DNA from: Bifidobacteriaceae bacterium
Lineage (GTDB): Bacteria > Actinomycetota > Actinomycetes > Actinomycetales > WQXJ01
Assembly (NCBI GenBank): GCA_031265345.1
Contig: JAISCU010000470.1
Location: 1-6,587 of the forward strand
DNA: 6,587 bases
Direction: 5' to 3'
Part shown: positions 1 to 5,647 of the stretch, in pieces
How the letters are laid out: every line of letters starts with the position of its first letter
Position numbering within the stretch: position 1 is the stretch's first letter
Program-made: the position numbers and the translations under genes
The notes under the pieces: model-generated
Database searches by the model: none
Told to the model about the DNA's origin: nothing
Seen by the model: only the letters and a program-made list of their open reading frames with translations

Positions 1-12
1 CTTGGCGTGCTG

Positions 13-39
13 CCGGGGCCTGGCGCGGCCCGGGGTTTT
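13..39 (+). terminator. Possible rho-independent terminator
   Basis: GGGCC (16-20) pairs with GGCCC (27-31) around a 6-base loop. The flanking CC (13-14) and GG (33-34) extend the stem past one mismatch. The stem is followed by G and TTTT (36-39). It would end transcription of a plus-strand gene lying left of the window. The T run is short, so this is tentative. Confidence 0.3.
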
Positions 40-77
40 GGGTCTTGCGCGGCTGGCCGGCTTGGGGTATGTTGGCT

Positions 78-99
78 GTCCCGCGTTCCGGCGCGGGGC
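78..99. repeat. Inverted repeat, 8-bp arms
   Basis: CCCGCG (80-85) and CGCGGG (92-97) form perfect arms around TTCCGG. One G-T and one G-C pair outside extend the arms to 78-99. It is one of a set of dyads in the gene-free segment. The function is unknown; a hairpin or a protein-binding site are both possible. Confidence 0.4.
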
Positions 100-231
100 T
101 TGGGAAGCGTCTGACCAGGGGCGCCCGGTTCGCTGGGACGGCCTGTTTTGGCTGGTGGGACGGTGCCGCCAAAATATCGGGACCGTGGCCGGGAGGCGAC
201 GCTGGGGCGCGTTCCTGGTGGCGGCGCGGCG

Positions 232-246
232 TCGCCAATTTGGCGA
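232..246. repeat. Short perfect dyad with an AT centre
   Basis: TCGCCAA and TTGGCGA mirror each other around a single T. With only one central base this reads better as a dimer-binding operator-like dyad than as an RNA hairpin. Its AT centre stands out in the GC-rich surroundings. Confidence 0.4.
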
Positions 247-286
247 GGCCCCGGCGGCCGGCGGCTCCCCAGTGCCCGGAACGCGG

Positions 287-299
287 TTTCCGCTGGCGG
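287..299 (+). repeat. Direct repeat, copy 1 of TTTCCGCTGGCGG
   Basis: This 13-base sequence recurs exactly at 391-403, 104 bases further on. It contains the small dyad CCGC-TG-GCGG. In both copies G/C-rich bases precede the TTT. Together with the hairpins it suggests a patterned, possibly protein-bound region. Confidence 0.45.
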
Positions 300-301
300 G
301 C

Positions 302-326
302 CGGGGTCGTAGAATCTACGACCCCG
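302..326. repeat. Strong perfect hairpin, 11-bp arms
   Basis: CGGGGTCGTAG (302-312) is perfectly complementary to CTACGACCCCG (316-326) around a 3-base AAT loop. This is the longest perfect stem in the window. There is no T run on either side, so a classical terminator is not shown. Alternatives are a terminator without a U tract, a transfer-origin hairpin, or a regulator site. Confidence 0.55.
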
Positions 327-390
327 CGCAAGGGCCCCGCCCGGCGTGGTCGTCACGGGCCCGCGGCGCGGCGCCGGCGACGCGAAAGCG

Positions 391-403
391 TTTCCGCTGG
401 CGG
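391..403 (+). repeat. Direct repeat, copy 2 of TTTCCGCTGGCGG
   Basis: This is the exact second copy of the 13-base sequence at 287-299. It directly precedes the hairpin at 405-431. Confidence 0.45.
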
Positions 404-404
404 C

Positions 405-431
405 ACGGCGCGGGAAGTTTTCCCGCACCGT
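405..431 (-). terminator. Hairpin downstream of the gene at 469-939, terminator candidate
   Basis: GCGGGAA (410-416) pairs with TTCCCGC (420-426) around GTT. After one mismatch, ACGG (405-408) pairs with CCGT (428-431). It lies about 38 bases past the stop of the minus-strand gene, where a terminator is expected. No U tract follows on that strand, so the terminator reading rests on position and stem strength. Confidence 0.4.
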
Positions 432-468
432 CGCGCGTCCCCGTGGCTTGCGGTGTTGTTCACCTGGG

Positions 469-939
469 TCACAGCGCCAGCCGGCCGGGCTGAGCGGTTG
501 GGGACGCGGCGCCGAAAGCCGTGACCGGCGAGAGGGAGCGCCCGGCTGGGCGGGCGGGTTGGAGGCCCGCGGCGGCGCGGAGCGCGCCGAGGACGAGGCG
601 GGCTTGCTCGGGGTCGAGGCGGGCGATGTCCGCGAGCGGCACAAGGGTGCGGTCGTCTACCAGGTTCGCGGCGACTTTCGCGACGAACCTCTCCCCGGAC
701 GACATCCCGCCGCAGCCCGACGCCAGCTTGGCCGGGTCGATCCGCGCGTAGGCCCTCCCGTCCGCCCCGGCCCCGAGCCGCTCTATCCACGGCGCGCCCG
801 CGTATGCGAGCTTCCCTTGGGCGCCGTTGACGAGCAATTCGACGGCTGCCTTCGCCCACAAGGTCCCCTCCGCCCAGTTCCGAAGCTCGGCGGCGACGCC
901 TCCGGGTTGTTTGGCGGCGCGCGGGCGCGTGTCGTCCAT
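469..939 (-). CDS. Hypothetical actinobacterial element protein, 156 aa
   Basis: I do not recognise a named function. The start at 939 is well supported: AAGGA lies six bases upstream of the ATG. The protein is soluble, with no signal peptide or membrane helix. The first 30 residues look charged and helical. The best conserved-looking stretch is in residues about 78-118, with the pattern SSGER, then VAANL, then DIARLDPEQARLVLGAL, then AAG. This resembles a recurring short hypothetical family of actinobacterial accessory regions; that resemblance is from memory and untested. The last 35 residues are Ala/Pro/Gly-rich and probably disordered. It lies on the same strand as the integrase but is separated from it by a plus-strand gene, so they are not one operon. 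Its leader contains a dyad that could pair with its Shine-Dalgarno sequence. Confidence 0.65.
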   Translation of the reverse strand: MDDTRPRAAKQPGGVAAELRNWAEGTLWAKAAVELLVNGAQGKLAYAGAPWIERLGAGADGRAYARIDPAKLASGCGGMSSGERFVAKVAANLVDDRTLVPLADIARLDPEQARLVLGALRAAAGLQPARPAGRSLSPVTAFGAASPTAQPGRLAL

Positions 940-946
940 GGCGTGT

Positions 947-970
947 CCTTCCCCCGGCGGCGCCGGAAGG
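947..970 (-). promoter_or_regulatory. Dyad covering the ribosome binding site of the gene at 469-939
   Basis: On the minus strand CCTTCC (970-965) is complementary to GGAAGG (952-947), and the latter contains the Shine-Dalgarno sequence of the gene starting at 939. An inner dyad CGCCGG/CCGGCG competes with this pairing. A leader RNA could therefore hide the ribosome binding site. Regulation is inferred from geometry only. Confidence 0.3.
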
Positions 971-1080
971 GCGCGCCAGTGTTTTGCGCTGGGTCACCGG
1001 GGAAGGTGCGCGCCGCCTCCCAAACCCCGGCCACCGCGCCGCGCCGGGGTCTTTTGGTCGGGGTGTCGCACCTGTCCGCC

Positions 1081-1305
1081 ATGGACACCATCGCGAACCA
1101 CCATCCCGGCGGGCGGCCCGCGGCCTCTGGCGGGCGGGCGCCCGCCCGGGCCCGGCCCAGCGCGCAGGCTCCGGGGAAGCTGCCGCCCGGTTTCGACGCC
1201 GAGGCGTTCGCCCGGGAGGCGTGCGCCAGGTCCGGGGTGACGTTCCCGGTGACCGACCCGGTGGCGTTGTCGAAACTCCGGGTCCTGACCAGACCCGGCG
1301 GCTGA
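1081..1305 (+). CDS. Small hypothetical protein, 74 aa
   Basis: This is a short reading frame with an ATG at 1081. The first 40 residues are low-complexity Pro/Ala/Gly/Arg. They are followed by a more ordinary, probably helical segment (GFDAEAFAREACARSGVTF, then VTDPVALSKLRVL) that looks like a real protein end. No clear Shine-Dalgarno sequence precedes the ATG; in-frame GTG at 1063 or TTG at 1054 are alternative starts. The start codon lies within a small dyad (TGTCC 1073-1077 / GGACA 1083-1087). It is convergent with the integrase and shares a symmetric stem with it. The function is unknown. Small genes next to an integrase are sometimes directionality factors or element regulators, but nothing in this sequence shows that. 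Confidence 0.5.
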   Translation: MDTIANHHPGGRPAASGGRAPARARPSAQAPGKLPPGFDAEAFAREACARSGVTFPVTDPVALSKLRVLTRPGG

Positions 1306-1350
1306 CCCCTCCCCCAGGCGGCCGGGCCCGCGGCCGGGGCGGCGGGGGGT
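1305..1350. terminator. Imperfect symmetric stem between convergent stops, possible bidirectional terminator
   Basis: The gap between the TGA ending at 1305 and the integrase stop beginning at 1351 folds about a single axis at 1327.5. ACCCC(T)C (1305-1311) pairs with G(G)GGGGT (1344-1350), and CGGCCG (1319-1324) with CGGCCG (1331-1336), with a few mismatches between. The stem fits the convergent gap exactly, as expected for a shared terminator of both genes. There is no clear U tract. Confidence 0.5.
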
Positions 1351-2829
1351 TCAGGCTTTGAAGGTGATCTGGACCCGCTCGGGGCGGAACCTCGCGCCGC
1401 CGTTCGGCAGCGGTTTGACGATCAGCGTGTCGACCAGCGCGGCGACGATGGCGCGTTTCTGCGGGATGGGCCACTCCGACTCCCACGCGCGGCGCAGCGC
1501 CTGCTCGTCGCCGATGGGGATGCCTTTGAGCGCCGCGGACTTGCTGGTCTGCCCGAGCAGCCGCTCCGCGTCCGCGACGGCCTGCTGCGCGGCGGTCCTC
1601 GCGGCGTGCAGCTCGGCGCGGGTCAGCAGTCCCGCGCCCCAGTCGCGGGCCATGTCCTCCATCCGCTGGCGCGCCTCGGTGATCCTCGCCATCGCCTGGG
1701 ACACGCCCCCTTCGCCGCCGGGCGCCACATCGGGCAGGGCGGTCGCGGCGAGGCGTTTGATGATCGCCTCCGACACGACCGCCTCCACGCCGGCGGCGCT
1801 GGCGGACAACCCGCCCCGCTCGGGGCGCCCCGGGAGCGGCAGGCACCGGTAGAAGTGCTGCTTCGACGGCGCGGTCTGCCCCGACCGCCACCCGCCCGTC
1901 ACCAGCGTGTTCCCGCACTTCCCGCACGCCACTATCCCGGCCAGCAAACTCTTCGCGGACTTCCCGACCCGCCGGTCCGGGTTCGCGAACACCGCCCGGA
2001 TCCGCTCCGTCTCCTCCGGCGCGATGATCGGCTCCCACCTCCCAGGCCCGAGGATCGCCCTCCCCGCCGGCGTGCCCCCGCCGCAGCGCGGCGCGTCCGG
2101 GTCGTAAGCCCGCTGCCCCGAGATCCGCGCCGAGCACAGAATCGACTTCACCGTCGACGCGTGCCACACGTTCAACACGCTCTTCCCCTTCGACGGCGGC
2201 TCCGGGCCGCCGTCCCGGTTCAACCAGATCGTGATCTGCCGGACCAACTGGCCCGCCAAGAACCGGTCCGCCATCTCCCGGACCACCGCCGCCTCCCCAG
2301 GGACCAGCACACCGCCGGCCCCGTACCCGTACCTCGCGCCGCCGTGCCCATCGCCGCGCTCAGCCTTCTGCCGGTTCGCGCGGCGGATCCGGTCCGCCTT
2401 GTGCCCCGACTCGTAAGACGCGATAGCCACCAACTGGCGCGCCATCAACCGGCCCTCGTGCGCGTTCAAATCGAACCCGCCGCCCTTGACCGTCTCAATC
2501 CGGATCGGATGGGACTCCACCAGGTCGATCAAGTCCTCCAACTCGCGCGGCTTCCGGTACAACCTGTCCACATGCCACGCCACGATCCTGGTCGGCCCCA
2601 ACCTCGCCCGCCCCAACAACTCCAAATACCCCGGGCGCCTCTTGTTCCCATACGCCGACACGTCGTTGTCCGCGAACACCGCCGGATCGGCCACCCCGAG
2701 CCGGCGGCACAAGGCCAGGCAATCCTGCCGCTGCCGTTCCACGCCCGCCTCAGCGCCCGTCCGATCCTCCGAAATCCGCAAGTACACAACCACCTGCTCC
2801 GAACCGCCGCCCGCACTCGAATCGCGCAT
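1351..2829 (-). CDS. Large serine recombinase (site-specific integrase), 492 aa
   Basis: This protein would integrate and excise the element by a serine-phosphate mechanism at a short attachment site. The N-terminal resolvase domain (about 12-155) shows YLRIS with the likely nucleophile Ser20, then VERQ at 30-33, the NDVSAYGNKRRPGY segment, and WHVDRLYR at 85-92 carrying the catalytic arginines. A recombinase DNA-binding domain follows (ARYGYG through SARISGQRAYDP). Next is a zinc-ribbon with CGKC and YRC, then a helical coiled-coil part (ITEARQRMEDMARDW onward). The length fits the large serine integrase class. I chose the ATG at 2829 because GGGAGG lies five bases upstream; the frame stays open further upstream across the attachment junction. 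The fourth zinc ligand, usually a Cys before a Gly-Gly/Ile-Ser-like turn, appears to be Arg in PERGGLSAS. Whether the enzyme is active is not shown. Confidence 0.93.
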   Translation of the reverse strand: MRDSSAGGGSEQVVVYLRISEDRTGAEAGVERQRQDCLALCRRLGVADPAVFADNDVSAYGNKRRPGYLELLGRARLGPTRIVAWHVDRLYRKPRELEDLIDLVESHPIRIETVKGGGFDLNAHEGRLMARQLVAIASYESGHKADRIRRANRQKAERGDGHGGARYGYGAGGVLVPGEAAVVREMADRFLAGQLVRQITIWLNRDGGPEPPSKGKSVLNVWHASTVKSILCSARISGQRAYDPDAPRCGGGTPAGRAILGPGRWEPIIAPEETERIRAVFANPDRRVGKSAKSLLAGIVACGKCGNTLVTGGWRSGQTAPSKQHFYRCLPLPGRPERGGLSASAAGVEAVVSEAIIKRLAATALPDVAPGGEGGVSQAMARITEARQRMEDMARDWGAGLLTRAELHAARTAAQQAVADAERLLGQTSKSAALKGIPIGDEQALRRAWESEWPIPQKRAIVAALVDTLIVKPLPNGGARFRPERVQITFKA

Positions 2830-2834
2830 CACTA

Positions 2835-2840
2835 CCTCCC
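2835..2840 (-). promoter_or_regulatory. Ribosome binding site fixing the integrase start
   Basis: The minus strand reads GGGAGG, then five bases, then ATG at 2829. This selects Met2829 over an in-frame ATG at 2850, which would place the ribosome binding site inside the coding region. Confidence 0.75.
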
Positions 2841-2854
2841 TCAACCCCATAGGT

Positions 2855-2897
2855 ACGTAGGTCAAACCCAACACGTCGACAAGACCACCACGCTGGG
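2855..2897. other. Probable attachment junction (attL/attR) of the integrated element
   Basis: Left of about 2880 the sequence serves the integrase leader; right of it the frame encodes relaxase helicase. An intact Walker A motif needs Gly before Lys-Thr-Thr-Thr, but here the codon is GAC (2878-2880) instead of GGN. So base 2879 is element-derived, while 2880 onward can be original relaxase sequence. That puts the crossover dinucleotide at or just right of 2880. A weak dyad (CCCAAC 2867-2872 / GCTGGG 2892-2897, five of six pairs) is centred on 2882, as expected for a serine integrase site. TACGTA at 2854-2859 lies in the element arm. The partner junction lies outside the window. Confidence 0.6.
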
Positions 2898-4740
2898 CGC
2901 GCTCAGACGCGCGTGGGAGCTCCAACACGGCCCCGGCACGGTGACCGGCCTGGCCCCCTCGGCGGCGGCCGCGCAGGTCCTCGCCGACGAACTCGGGATC
3001 GCGCCCGAGAACACCGCGAAATGGCTCGCCGACCACTGGCGCGGCCAGGCCGCGTTCCGGCGGGGCGGGCTCGTGATCTGCGACGAAGCCAGCCTGGCCG
3101 GGACGCTGACCTTGGACCGGATCGCCCACGCCGCCCGCCAGGCCGGGGCGAAGCTCCTGCTCGTCGGGGACCCCGCCCAGTTGCAGTCGGTCCAGGCCGG
3201 GGGCGCGTTCGCGATGCTCGCCGCCGACCGGGACGACACGCCCACGCTAGCGGACGTCCACCGGTTCGCCGAGGACTGGGAGAAGCTCGCGTCCCTCGAA
3301 CTGCGCTGCGGCAACCCCGACGCCGTCGACGCGTACATCGCCCACGGCCGGGTCTGGGAAGGCTCCGCCGATGACGTGACAGACGCCGCCTACCGGGCAT
3401 GGCGAGCCGACACCGCCGAAGGGCTCTCATCAGTGTTGATAGCCGAGACCGGGCAGACGGTCGCCGAGTTGAACCGGCGCGCCCGCGCCGACCGGATCGC
3501 CGCCGGCCAGGTCCGCCCCGGCCCCGAAATCGAACTGCAAGACGGATCCCGCGCGTCCCAGGGAGACGTCGTGACAACCCGCCGCAACGACCGCCGCCTG
3601 GTCGCCGGGCGGTCCGGCTGGGTCCGAAACGGCGACCAATGGACCGTCACCCAGGTGCGGGACGACGGGTCCGTCACCATCCGGCGTCTCGGACGGAACG
3701 CCGGGGCGTCGGTGGTCCTGCCCGCTACCTACGTCGCCGATCATTTGGACCTGGGTTACGCGTCCACGGCGCACCGCTCCCAAGGACTCACCACAGACAC
3801 CGCCCACGCTGTAGCGACTGGTGCCGCGACCAGGGAACTCCTGTACGTCGCGATGACCCGGGCACGCCGCTCGAACAACGTCTACGTGGCCACCGACCAG
3901 GCGGACCCCGCCCACGCCGCCGCGTTCCCCGACGATCAGGAACCCGACGCACGGTCCGTCCTCCACCGCGCGCTCCAGACCAGCGGCGCAGAGCCGTCCG
4001 CCCACACCGCCGCAGCGCAAGGGCACGACCGCTGGAGAGGCATCGCCCAGTTGGCAGCCGAATACGAAACCATCACCGACGCCGCCATCCGGGACCGCTA
4101 CGCCGCGCAGATCGGTGCCAGCGACATCCCCGAACAGGTCGCTGACCAGATCACCGCCAGCCGTAGCTTCCTCTCCGCAGCCCGTGAACTGGGCCGCCTG
4201 GAGGCCTCCGGTCGCGACACTGCCCGTCTGCTGCGGGACGCCGCGCAACTTGTCACGGAGGCGGACGACCCCACCGGCGCGCTGATGCGTGTCACGGCTC
4301 GCGAGCGGGTGTCCCGGCCCATGGCGGCCAGGCCCGCCCAACGCCTGATCGCCGGTCTGATCCCCGAATGCACCGCCCCGGTCGCCCGCGACATGCGCGC
4401 CGCGCTCGACAAACGCGCCCAGATGATCCAGCAACGCGCGGCCGGGCTCGCCCGACGTGCCATCCAGGCAGAGGAGCCGTGGCTCCGCGAGCTCGGACCC
4501 CGGCCCACCGGCCGAGACGGCCTCCACCGATGGCAGGCTCGTGCCGTGGCGGTCGCAGCCTACCGTGACCGCTGGCGCCACACAGGTCACACCGCAGTCC
4601 GACCCCGCCCGGCAAGCCAACAAGAACGCATCGACGCCGCCCGAGCAAGGCGTCCTGTTCCCCAGATCACGACCGTTGGCTACCCCGGTCAACAAGCCAC
4701 ATGGCGCGCGTCAACACCCGCTGGCGAGCTCGCCTTGTGA
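2881..4740 (+). pseudogene. traA: MobF (TraA/TrwC-type) relaxase-helicase, 3' part, cut at Walker A
   Basis: A full MobF relaxase nicks the transfer origin and unwinds plasmid DNA during conjugation. Only 619 codons of the rear remain here, all helicase and C-terminal region. Counting Lys at 2881 as residue 1, I see KTTTLGAL (end of Walker A, 1-8), CDEAS (Walker B, 67-71), GDPAQLQSV (motif III, 96-104), STAHRSQG (motif V, about 295-302) and YVAMTRARR (motif VI, 322-330). A helical Arg/Ala-rich tail ends with LGPRPTGRDGLHRWQARAV, a segment usual near the end of actinobacterial TraA proteins. The relaxase domain with its catalytic Tyr and triple-His is absent. The frame is open leftward through the antisense of the integrase, but no plausible start codon with a ribosome binding site is near 2881. 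The helicase motifs look intact, so the truncation is probably recent and may be reversed when the element excises. Confidence 0.85.
4723..4734. repeat. Perfect 12-base palindrome at the relaxase 3' end
   Basis: GGCGAGCTCGCC is a perfect palindrome ending four bases before the relaxase stop codon. It could form a 4-bp stem with an AGCT loop or bind a dimeric protein. It lies inside the coding frame, so it may be coincidence. Confidence 0.3.
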
Positions 4741-4751
4741 CTCGAACATTC

Positions 4752-5117
4752 ATGGCACGGATTGATGACGCGATTCTTCCGGCGTATCACGCGGTGCAGG
4801 CAATCAGACGTTCTCTGCCGGTGCGCGCTCCCAGCTACGTTCGGGTGGCTCGCCCCACCGACCGAGCTCGAAACCACTTGATCCAGGAGCGCACGACAGC
4901 GGCACTCGCCGCCGCCATAGTCAGGAGCCGCGTCGGCGTACGACCCGTCTCCATGGCCGGTGAATGAGTTCGGCTCGCCGTCCGCCAGCTGGCCGGCGGT
5001 GCAAGCACGGCCCAAGTCGCTCGAACGCTCGGAGGGTCCAGAGCATCGCCGATCTACCGCCAGGCCCTCGCGCTCCATCTGATTGAGAAGGCCGAACGCT
5101 CAGATACGCGGAGGTGA
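4752..5117 (+). pseudogene. Small helix-turn-helix-like gene interrupted by TGA
   Basis: From the ATG at 4752 the frame reads 71 codons (MARIDDAILPAYHAVQAIRR, then QERTTAALAAAIV) and stops at TGA 4965-4967. The same frame then continues for 49 codons to TGA 5115-5117 and reads as a helix-turn-helix: RQLAGGASTAQVARTLGG, then SRASPIYRQALAL. This resembles the Gly-x-Ser/Thr-x-x-x-Val-Ala-x-x-Leu-Gly pattern of Hin/resolvase-type or small regulator HTH modules. The two parts may be one gene broken by a stop, or an intact short gene followed by a remnant. It follows the relaxase by 11 bases, as an accessory transfer gene would. No strong ribosome binding site precedes 4752. Confidence 0.4.
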
Positions 5118-5163
5118 TAACATCGCTTCTCGTCCTTGGTTCCCCAAGTCACGGGTGCTGTGA
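5110..5163 (+). promoter_or_regulatory. Strong Shine-Dalgarno without a standard start, possible 13-codon leader
   Basis: GGAGGTGA (5110-5117) matches the anti-Shine-Dalgarno sequence over eight bases, yet no ATG, GTG or TTG follows at proper distance. Four bases on is ATC (5122), which opens a 13-codon frame (IASRPWFPKSRVL) ending at TGA 5161-5163, 17 bases before the speD start. This is either a relic of a lost gene start or a leader peptide with a rare start codon. The rare-start reading is speculative. Confidence 0.25.
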
Positions 5164-5180
5164 GCGCAAAGGAGCAACGA

Positions 5181-5633
5181 GTGGCCCGTTCCAGTAGGGA
5201 ACGTCGGCACGGTGTGGCCGACCGGCGTCTCATCAGGCTCGATTTTCGTGACCGGGTTCAGGACGTTTGGGACGAGAGCGTTCCCATCATCCGCCAGAAT
5301 GTCTTGGAGGGGGTCGGGGTGAGCCCGGAGCACCTTGGAGACAAGGAGTTCCTACTTGCAGCCGCCGACAAGCTGTGCAGCGCGTTGTCCTTGGAGATCG
5401 TGGAGAGATACGTACACGAGTTCGCAATCGATAGCGAAGGAAGCGGCTTCACGGTGGTCGTGCTCCTCAGCGAGAGCCACCTGGCGATGCACACGTGGCC
5501 TGAGCGGAGGTACGTGCATGTCGACCTTGTGACCTGCAAGAAAGTCTCGAAGTCCGCTCTCGACGAACTGAGCCAGACATTCGTTGATACGTTCACCCCG
5601 TCCCACGTGAGAGGCTTTTCGGCCAAGTACTAG
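5181..5633 (+). CDS. speD: S-adenosylmethionine decarboxylase proenzyme, 150 aa
   Basis: This enzyme would decarboxylate AdoMet to the aminopropyl donor used in polyamine synthesis. The proenzyme cuts itself before a serine that becomes the pyruvoyl cofactor. The family signature is clear: LLSESHLAMHTWPE at residues 95-108, then VDLVTC to residue 119. The cleavage site is Glu98-Ser99. His104 and Cys119 sit 5 and 20 residues after the Ser, the same spacing as Ser63, His68 and Cys83 of the Thermotoga maritima enzyme. I start at GTG 5181 because AAAGGAG lies six bases upstream; GTG 5160 and TTG 5136 in frame lack such a site. The pre-serine part is about 36 residues longer than in T. maritima. 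It precedes a BpsA-like aminopropyltransferase by 14 bases, which fits AdoMet as substrate; some SpeD relatives instead decarboxylate arginine or ornithine. GC is well below that of the relaxase. Confidence 0.9.
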   Translation: MARSSRERRHGVADRRLIRLDFRDRVQDVWDESVPIIRQNVLEGVGVSPEHLGDKEFLLAAADKLCSALSLEIVERYVHEFAIDSEGSGFTVVVLLSESHLAMHTWPERRYVHVDLVTCKKVSKSALDELSQTFVDTFTPSHVRGFSAKY

Positions 5634-5647
5634 GCTAGGTTGGCGAC

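Larger units (their letters stand above)
1..468. other. Palindrome-rich intergenic stretch with no convincing gene
   Basis: This 468-base stretch is very GC-rich and open in several frames at once, but the translations are low-complexity Arg/Gly/Ala/Pro strings with no recognisable domain and no good ribosome binding site, so I read it as non-coding. It holds five separate inverted repeats (13-34, 78-99, 232-246, 302-326, 405-431) and a 13-base direct repeat (287-299 and 391-403). It lies downstream of the minus-strand gene at 469-939. Such a concentration of dyads fits terminators, operator sites or a transfer or replication control region of a mobile element. The sequence alone does not decide among these. 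Confidence 0.5.

Noticed and set aside
2..493. Plus-strand protein in the first 500 bases
   Set aside because: Composition is low-complexity, several frames are equally open, there is no ribosome binding site, and strong hairpins lie within it.
353..2167. Long minus-strand open frame (604 codons) overlapping the integrase and upstream genes
   Set aside because: Its translation is Arg/Gly/Pro-rich without domains and overlaps the well-supported integrase in another frame; high GC makes long accidental frames common.
1606..2880. Relaxase reading frame extended leftward as one 1044-residue protein
   Set aside because: The part before 2881 is antisense of the integrase and contains no relaxase domain; homology begins at the Walker A lysine.
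2830..3129. Integrase extended to a 592-residue protein starting at 3129
   Set aside because: The extra 100 residues are antisense to the relaxase and cross the junction; the ribosome binding site at 2835-2840 fixes the start at 2829.
3430..4695. Minus-strand 421-codon frame opposite the relaxase
   Set aside because: It is antisense to clear helicase motifs and has Gly/Val-rich composition and no recognisable domain.
5136..5180. SpeD start at TTG 5136 or GTG 5160
   Set aside because: Neither has a good ribosome binding site; GTG 5181 has AAAGGAG six bases upstream.
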